The notes under the pieces: model-generated
What the model was told of the DNA's origin: nothing
Database searches by the model: none
What the model saw: the letters and a program-made list of their open reading frames with translations, nothing else
From: Zanthoxylum bungeanum
Lineage: Eukaryota; Streptophyta; Magnoliopsida; Sapindales; Rutaceae
Length of the DNA stretch: 64,000 bases
Assembly: GCA_019454045.1 (NCBI GenBank)
Contig: SKCR01018446.1
Span: 186,001-250,000, forward strand
Reading direction: 5' to 3'
Shown here: positions 58,293-64,000 of the stretch, piece by piece
Layout of the letters: each line of letters starts with the position of its first letter
Position numbering within the stretch: position 1 is the stretch's first letter
Translations under genes and position numbers: made by a program

Positions 58293-59800
58293 ACAAAAAC
58301 AGTTCATCAGGGATGAAACTGTACCACAATCTTTGAATACACAAGAACCACGTAAGTCGGATAGAGTCAGAAAACAACCTAGGAGGTATGGGTTTCTGAT
58401 CTCACCTCATGGAGATGTTAATCTTATTAAGGAACACGAACTAGCTACGTATGAGGAAGTGATACAAGGTATCGACTCCCTATTATGTCAAAATGTCATG
58501 AAGTCCGAAATGGATTCCATGTATACAACCATGTTTGGACACTGGTTGATGTACTTGAAGGCATTGTGCCTATTAGTACTAAATGTGTCTTCAAGGAAGA
58601 CATACATGGATGGCAACATATAAATGTACAAAGCTAGGCTTGTACAGAAAAGGTATCGTCATCAACATAGTGTCGATTACGATGAAAACTTTTACCCATT
58701 GCCATGATAAAATCCATTCGGATAATGCTTGCTAATGCTGCATATTTCGTTTATAAAATATGGCACATGGACGGGAAAATCATTTTCCTTAAACGGAAAC
58801 CTTTTGGAGGATGTTTGTAATATCCTGACGGTTTTGTTATACCAAAACAAGCAAACAAGGTTTGCAAGTTAAATCAATCCATTTATGGATTGAAGTAAGC
58901 TTCGGGTTCTTGGAACTAACGTTTTGATAAGATCATAATGGTATATGATTTAATTCCAAAGGAATATAATTCTTGTGTATATAAGAAGGTTAGTGGGAGC
59001 GCACTGACAATGATTGTGCTATATAATGATGATATATCATTTCTTGGAAATGACATTCTCATAATATAATTGGTGAAAGCTTGGCTTTCATGAAAATTCT
59101 CCGTAAATTACTTGAGAGAGACAACCTTTATTCAAGGAATAAGGATCTACTGGGATAGATCTAAAAGTTGTTGGCACTCTCCAAGAAATCGTACATTGAA
59201 ATATATGTACGTGACCTAGTGTCTCATATGCTTTGAGCATATGGAGTCACAATCAGGCCGATCCAGGTGATAGTCACTGGATTGATGTAAAGAACATCCT
59301 TGAGCATCTTAGATGATCTAAGGATGCTTTCTTAAGTTATGGAGGAGGAGAACTTGAAGTGACTGGGTTCACCGCTGCAAGTTTCTAAACCGACAAATAC
59401 GACTGTAAGTCGCAATAAGGGTACTATATAGTTTGAATAACGGAACAGTGAGCTGGAAATCTTCCAAGCAAGATACTGTTACAGAATAAACAACAAAAGC
59501 GGAATATTACTGCAGCTGAGGCAGCAAAAGAAGTAATTTTGGATCTGTAAAATTCCTAATTATATTAGGAGTAGTTCTGTTAGCAGCAGAGCTAGGCTAC
59601 AACACAGGCTAAAGAATTAATGGTCTCATCAATGATCCAAGTATATACTTCAACTATTTCATCTGATTCGTCGGATCATACATCGTGGTGATATGATGAT
59701 CGAATAAATCGCATAAGATGATAACCTTTCAAATCCGATGACGAAAGCTGTTTCTCAGCAGAAGTTTGAGCGACCCGTACATAGTTCAGCTGTAGGACAC
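58293..59800 (+). pseudogene. C3 pol, second part (RT, RNase H)
   Basis: It resumes in the linker before RT (KQFIRDE then DRVRKQPRRYGFLI near 58300-58400). RT traces follow, including a MKSEMDSMYT-type start (58495-58530) and MDGN (58607), then VCKLNQSIYGLK-like text near 58860 and an RNase H end (about 59430-59560). Many frameshifts. The frame at 58264-58623 is partly real pol reading but begins in the C4 LTR. Confidence 0.82.
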
Positions 59801-59821
59801 TTGAGTGATTGGCTATAGGCC

Positions 59822-59832
59822 AAGTGGGAGAT
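59822..59832 (+). other. Polypurine tract of C3
   Basis: AAGTGGGAGAT before LTR start TGTTGGAC. Confidence 0.88.
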
Positions 59833-61779
59833 TGTTGGACAATTATGACCCATCACATCACTATTTGTACAGAACATGGTGTTGTTGTACAAATTAACTA
59901 TGTGACAAAGGAAATTGCTCTTTTATCATTTGTAATTGGATTACTGGGATATATAAATGATAAAAGTCCTAATGATTAGTTCCGGATTGAGATGATATGA
60001 GACATTATCAATCCACCAAGGTTTAATCATTAAATATCCATAGTCGAAGTATTATCGAGACTGGACATCGATAATGCGGAATAGACTAGTATTGCACTTG
60101 TGCGCGTTGTAGGAGCATAACGATATAGTTCTCATATATTTAAGTATTGGATACTTATGCAAGTGTGATAAGAGGTTGTGTTTACCGATGGTATGGAAAC
60201 AGCTTCGCTCTAGATAGACCCCTCGGAATCCCATTGGTAGTATGACTATATGTCTATGGGAGTCCGAATCAGGGTAGGTGTATTTGGTCTTAACCTGAGA
60301 CTTGTATCGCTAATACTTGCGACAATCAATATACTTTAGTTTTGGTCGTTCGGGGTTTTAACAGGTTTTGTGTACGCCTCTTCATGGTATATTGAGAATC
60401 GTAGTGTATTGGGTGTGATGTCAAGATGGAAGTATCACTTCAGTCATATGAAGATGATGATCACGTAGGATACGGAACTAGTACTCTTATGTACTGCAGT
60501 CATCGGGATAATATGACTAGGTCATATTTATCCGATTATAGAGACTAGTTACCAGAGATCCTATATATGCTTCGGACGGGGCAGACACAATTCCAGCCCC
60601 AGGCCTAGCATGTGACATCCGATACTGGATCGTTATACGCAATACTACGTATACTACGTCTGACAAAGATTACATATTCCTTAAAAGAATATTTCTGGAG
60701 AATTAGGTAGGCACGGTGCTTTGCTATAAGCCAACCATGTCTCGTAAATCGGTAAAAACGTGGTACGAGTACGCACGTGTTCGGATAGTCCAACGACCGA
60801 ATTTACTGCCAACATATCCAGGGATCTCATGTGTCGCTTCCCGAAGATTCACCGATAACGTATGACTCTGACATAATTAATCTGGGATTAATTAGAAGAG
60901 AGAGAAAATTAATTTAAGATTAATTACGGAGAATTTTATCTAGGATAAAATTCAATTAATAGAGAGAGAACGATTAATTTGGAATTAATCGATAAAATAT
61001 TATATTTGATATATTAAATGAAATTAGATTTCATAACGGAATTAAAATTGGATTTTAATTCGGGCGAACGAATTAGTTTAAAATTAATTCGCAAGCGACG
61101 TGAATAGTAATTTTAGTAGGCATAATTATTTAATTAAATTTGATTTAATTACGTCGCAACAGAAAATTCGTTAATTCGGAATTAACGAACCCGAGCCCGG
61201 AAAGTGTTTGCGGGCCCACTCGAATTTTGAATCAAGCGGGGCCCACACAAGTCACATCACCTAGTCACTTTAATCAACTTTTAGTTGATAGGATTTGGTG
61301 GGTGGTTGATTGTGTGTAAAACACACAAGTGTGAAAGGCTTGAGTGACTTTTACCAACTTTGGATGATTTGGTATTAGTCTTTTGATTTTTTGAAAATCA
61401 AATACAAGTCAACTCATTTTTTTTCACCTTCTTCCTCTCTTGTCCATTCACGCAATTCTCTCTCTCTTGGACTAAGGCTTGGTCGAAACTCACCAAGGGA
61501 CATTGGAAGATTTGTTGCAAATTTTTCAAGAGCTAGCACTCAAATGAGTCATTCAATGGTGTTAGGGAAACCTATCCTTGAGCTTGGAATAAAAGATCAA
61601 AGCTTGGAGCATTGATTCAACATTCAAAGAGGAGCTTGGAGCACAACACAAGGAGCAAAAGTTTTGAACTCTCCGCCAACATCAAAGCCGATCAAATTGA
61701 GTATTTCCACTACTTTACTTTGTTGATTCACATATTTCATATGCTTAATTGATCTTGGTTTGACCTTAGAAACCCAACA
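59833..61779 (+). repeat. 3' LTR of C3
   Basis: 1947 bp from TGTTGGACAATTATGACCC to AACCCAACA, followed by the right duplication ACCCG. The palindrome block is at 60874-61189. Confidence 0.93.
60874..61189 (+). repeat. Palindrome block in C3 3' LTR (best example)
   Basis: Palindromes with 3-nt spacers at 60874-60894, 60907-60925, 60931-60953, 60971-60991, 61019-61033, 61039-61061, 61069-61091, 61131-61151 and 61167-61189. Most have perfect arms of 9-10 nt; spacers are TGG, TAA, TAG, TTG or CGG. A weaker one is near 61000. GCGACGT at about 61095 also pairs with ACGTCGC at 61151. Confidence 0.9.
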
Positions 61780-61784
61780 ACCCG

Positions 61785-62900
61785 TAAGCTGAAGGGTAAG
61801 CATGAATATATGTTAGACTATGATGCGATGAATTTTGAAGAACAGTTGCTCCTCAGTTTAAGATGTCTGGCATGGCCAAGTTCAACGGGAACAGAGATCC
61901 AATGGTCCATCTCCGACAATATGTTTCAGTGATGAATTTAATAGGTTTGTCGAAGCGTCAGGTACAGAAGATGTTCGGGATGTCACTAGGACATGCGTCC
62001 GTAGTATGGTATCATGGCCTGGAGAGAAAGATCAGAGATGACTTGAGGGCATTAGCAGACGCCTTTCTGAACCAATATATCACAGACCTGGAGATAGACT
62101 TGTCACTTCGTGACCTAGAGAACACCAAGCAAAAGCCATAAGAGACCTTCAAAGATTATGTGGATCGCTGGAGAATCCAACTCTTGAAAATGCAGACTCG
62201 TTCTCTCGGAGAATGAACAGATTAAGATAATCATTAAGGGCACCAAGCCCTCTATTTATAACAAGCTGAGAAGGATGACCTCCATGATCAATGACTTTCG
62301 ATAATTAAGAGAAATTGTCATGGATATCAAGGAAGAAGAAGCCGAGAACATAAAATTTTATGGCCAGAATAGAAGAACCATCGGGGGCCTTCAGGAACCA
62401 AGCCCGCTCCTGCTGAGGTTTCCGCCATCAGAAACAGGCGATTCTCCAATCAGGGTAGACCTTTGTCAAAGGTGTTTGAAAAACTGAAGAGACAAAGAGT
62501 CATGAAACCCTTAGAACCTAGACCACTTCCAAACCATGTGCCACCCCACCTCAACCTAAACATATACTGTCACTACCATCAGTAAAAACGCCACGACACC
62601 AACAACTGCGCCCGCTTGAGGCATGAGATCCAAGACCTCATTGAAACCCATAAAATACCCGATCAATAAAAGAACAACCCAACACACACAGAAACCCTCT
62701 ACCCAACTACCAATCCGTTCCACCACCAACCTACATGAGCAACTCAGGCCCACCCGAGAGCTTTGTCCTCCAAAATCTCGACCACCAAGCCTTTTGCATG
62801 GGGATATGGGATAGCAACAGTGAGAATGAAATAGAACAGAGAAGAGATTTCTGGGAAAACTTCTCAAGTTGTGACGAAGAGGAGGTAAAGGGAAGACTCG
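61785..62900 (+). pseudogene. T3 gag, capsid and zinc-knuckle part
   Basis: It continues the gag cut at 28823. From about 61863 an open stretch to 62141 reads as a typical plant retrotransposon gag domain: MAKFNGNRDPMVHLRQYV, then SLGHASVVWYHGLE, DDLRALADAFLNQY and DLENTKQKP. A TAA then interrupts, with more stops and shifts downstream. A degenerate knuckle (YCHYHQ, KRHDTNNC, RLRHEIQDLI) is near 62563-62645, and the acidic end near 62840-62900. It supplies the domain that T5's gag lacks. Confidence 0.85.
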
Positions 62901-62946
62901 CAGTGGATGTTTTTGTTAGTGTTCATAGAACATGCCACGGGATCTC

Positions 62947-64000
62947 TGTGGGACACAGAAACTGGACGACGCATGCTGTCCCGGGCTCGCGGCCCGGTTG
63001 GGAGTACAGAGTAGCCACGGGGGACTAAACCGGAGAATAATGGAGTCGCCACCCGGTGTGAACTGGGAAAATGAGATTTAAGGCCGCACTCACCCCTCGC
63101 AAGGGAAGAGCTCAAACCGTTGGGTTCAGAATGGTCCCTTACTTATGTCACTTGTAATGAAAGGATTTGTGTAATAATTTAATCAAGCTTAAGTAACACT
63201 TATTTCCAAGAGTATCTTGCTTCTAAATCCATATGCACAAAAATAAAACTTACACCTGAATTTACATATATTTCACATCTAAGATTGCATGCTTGAAAAT
63301 ACATCAAAGTAGCAACGAACATAAGACTTCATTGGCATATTGTATTCAAAAAAAACACAAGCACACACATTAACCGCACAAGCACACATGTGAGCACTTT
63401 TCCAAGTGGTACGTGGAATTGTATCCCAAGTACAGACCGTACTACCGTCCATTCGGAATCGGCTACGGAATTTATGTCTGGGTTTCCATCCGATATACCA
63501 CGAGAAATAATATTCAAATGCTATCATGACATGGATATATGAATTGTAATACGTTAAACACATTTTACTCATACATGTGAGGAATACAGATGAATGATTC
63601 CTACACAATCTTGCGTAACACAGAGAAGCAATCAGATTCATCATACGAAGGGATAGCTACTAGGAACAATTATTTATGAAATCTGATGAAAATGACTCAG
63701 TTCAGTGGGTGCGCGTTCGTGTAGCGTTCGAGAATGTGTTCGAATGGTAAACAGAAGGTTCGCGTTCGAACGGAGCCAGACCTGATGCATGAAACACTAA
63801 GAAATACGTGCGCGTTCGCGTAGCATTTGAGAACGCGTACGAACGGTAAACAGAAGGTTCACGTTCGTGTGGCGTTCGAGAACGCGTTCGAAGGGAACCA
63901 GACCTGATGCATGATGAAACTAAGAAAATGCATGCGCATTCGCGTAGTGTTTGAGAACGTGTTCGAACGGTAAATAGAAGGTTCACGTTCGTGTGGCGTT
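62947..64000 (-). mobile_element. T6: Tat/Ogre-like LTR, continues beyond window
   Basis: The minus-strand LTR end is at 62947 (TGTGGGACACAG in plus text). It is directly flanked by T3 sequence rather than a primer site, so it is the 3' LTR of a minus element or a solo LTR. The predicted duplication is ATCTC (62942-62946). U5 and middle segments match T5, including the 11-mer primer-like word near 63043. Confidence 0.88.
63711..64000 (-). repeat. GTTCG-rich tandem array in T6 LTR
   Basis: Three units start at 63711, 63810 and 63934 (99 and 124 bp apart), with GCGCGTTCG, GAACGCGTTCGAACGG and GTAAACAGAAGG words and many overlapping palindromes such as CGTTCGAACG. T5 has a shorter relative on the other strand at 33272-33425. 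The array runs off the window. Confidence 0.85.

Larger units (their letters stand above)
28824..61779 (+). mobile_element. C3: Ty1/copia element, itself hosting T5 and C4
   Basis: It is flanked by perfect repeats ACCCG (28819-28823 and 61780-61784). Its own sequence is 28824-30715, 42341-46788 and 58293-61779, once T5 and C4 are removed. LTRs are about 1.93-1.95 kb and differ by about 5% by eye, more than the LTRs of T1, so C3 is older. The primer site is TGGTATTAGAGCC (42378-42390) and the polypurine tract AAGTGGGAGAT. Gag-pol is full of stops and frameshifts. Confidence 0.92.
16766..62946 (+). mobile_element. T3: old Tat/Ogre-like element hosting T2 and C3, cut by T6
   Basis: T3 is visible in pieces: LTR remnant (16766-16940), leader (16941-17243 and 27858-28536), gag start (28537-28823) and gag remainder (61785-about 62900). 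The pieces join exactly when T2 is removed at repeat ACCAC and C3 at repeat ACCCG. It is cut at 62946 by the T6 LTR, so its pol and 3' LTR, if any, lie beyond the window. Its gag is closest to complete of the T elements here but carries stops. Confidence 0.85.

Overview
The window is repeat DNA from a plant genome, almost certainly a flowering plant. It is built almost entirely of LTR retrotransposons nested inside one another. I found no host gene, tRNA, rRNA or bacterial feature. Nearly all short open frames are chance frames in LTRs or frames inherited from tandem repeats. The names T1-T6 and C1-C4 are mine.

Two families explain the window. Family T has long LTRs (TGTAGGCACTGC... to ...CC[C/T]ACA), a primer-binding site matching the 3' end of a plant tRNA-Arg (TGGCGACTCCACTGGGGAT), a GGGGGCGAC polypurine tract, and a gag with a C-x2-H-x4-H-x4-C knuckle; it resembles the Tat/Ogre side of Ty3/gypsy. 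Family C is Ty1/copia: LTRs of about 2 kb (TGTTGG... to ...CCAACA), an initiator-Met primer site (TGGTATCAGAGCC), an AAGTGGGAGAT polypurine tract, and decayed gag, protease, integrase, reverse transcriptase and RNase H.

Layout. Left: T1 (1-7297, minus) lies in the internal region of copia C2 (7298-12699, plus), whose 3' LTR interrupts the gag of T4 (12700-15065, minus). A 1.7-kb AT-rich stretch of unknown origin (15066-16765) separates T4 from T3. T3 is an old plus-strand host running from 16766 to 62946. Its leader carries T2 (17244-27852, repeat ACCAC), and T2's 3' LTR carries solo LTR C1 (23770-25869, minus, repeat CGTCT). T3's gag is split by copia C3 (28824-61779, plus, repeat ACCCG). 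C3 holds T5 (30716-42335, plus, repeat ATATG) in its 5' LTR and copia C4 (46789-58292, minus, repeat ACACA/ACAAA) in its pol. T3 gag resumes at 61785 and is cut at 62946 by the LTR of T6 (minus), which runs off the window.

T1, T2 and T5 have no pol and little or no gag, but keep LTRs, primer site, structured leader and polypurine tract, plus large internal tandem arrays. They look like non-autonomous elements moved in trans by an unseen autonomous relative. The most unusual signals are (1) a recurrent leader hairpin in T elements, with an 18-nt conserved loop and stems that vary but keep pairing; (2) a block of about ten consecutive short-spacer palindromes in every copia LTR; (3) a 92-bp block nearly identical in T2 and T5 inside diverged sequence; and (4) a T2 5' end in which an inverted copy of the LTR's own 3' end replaces the normal start, still flanked by a perfect target duplication.
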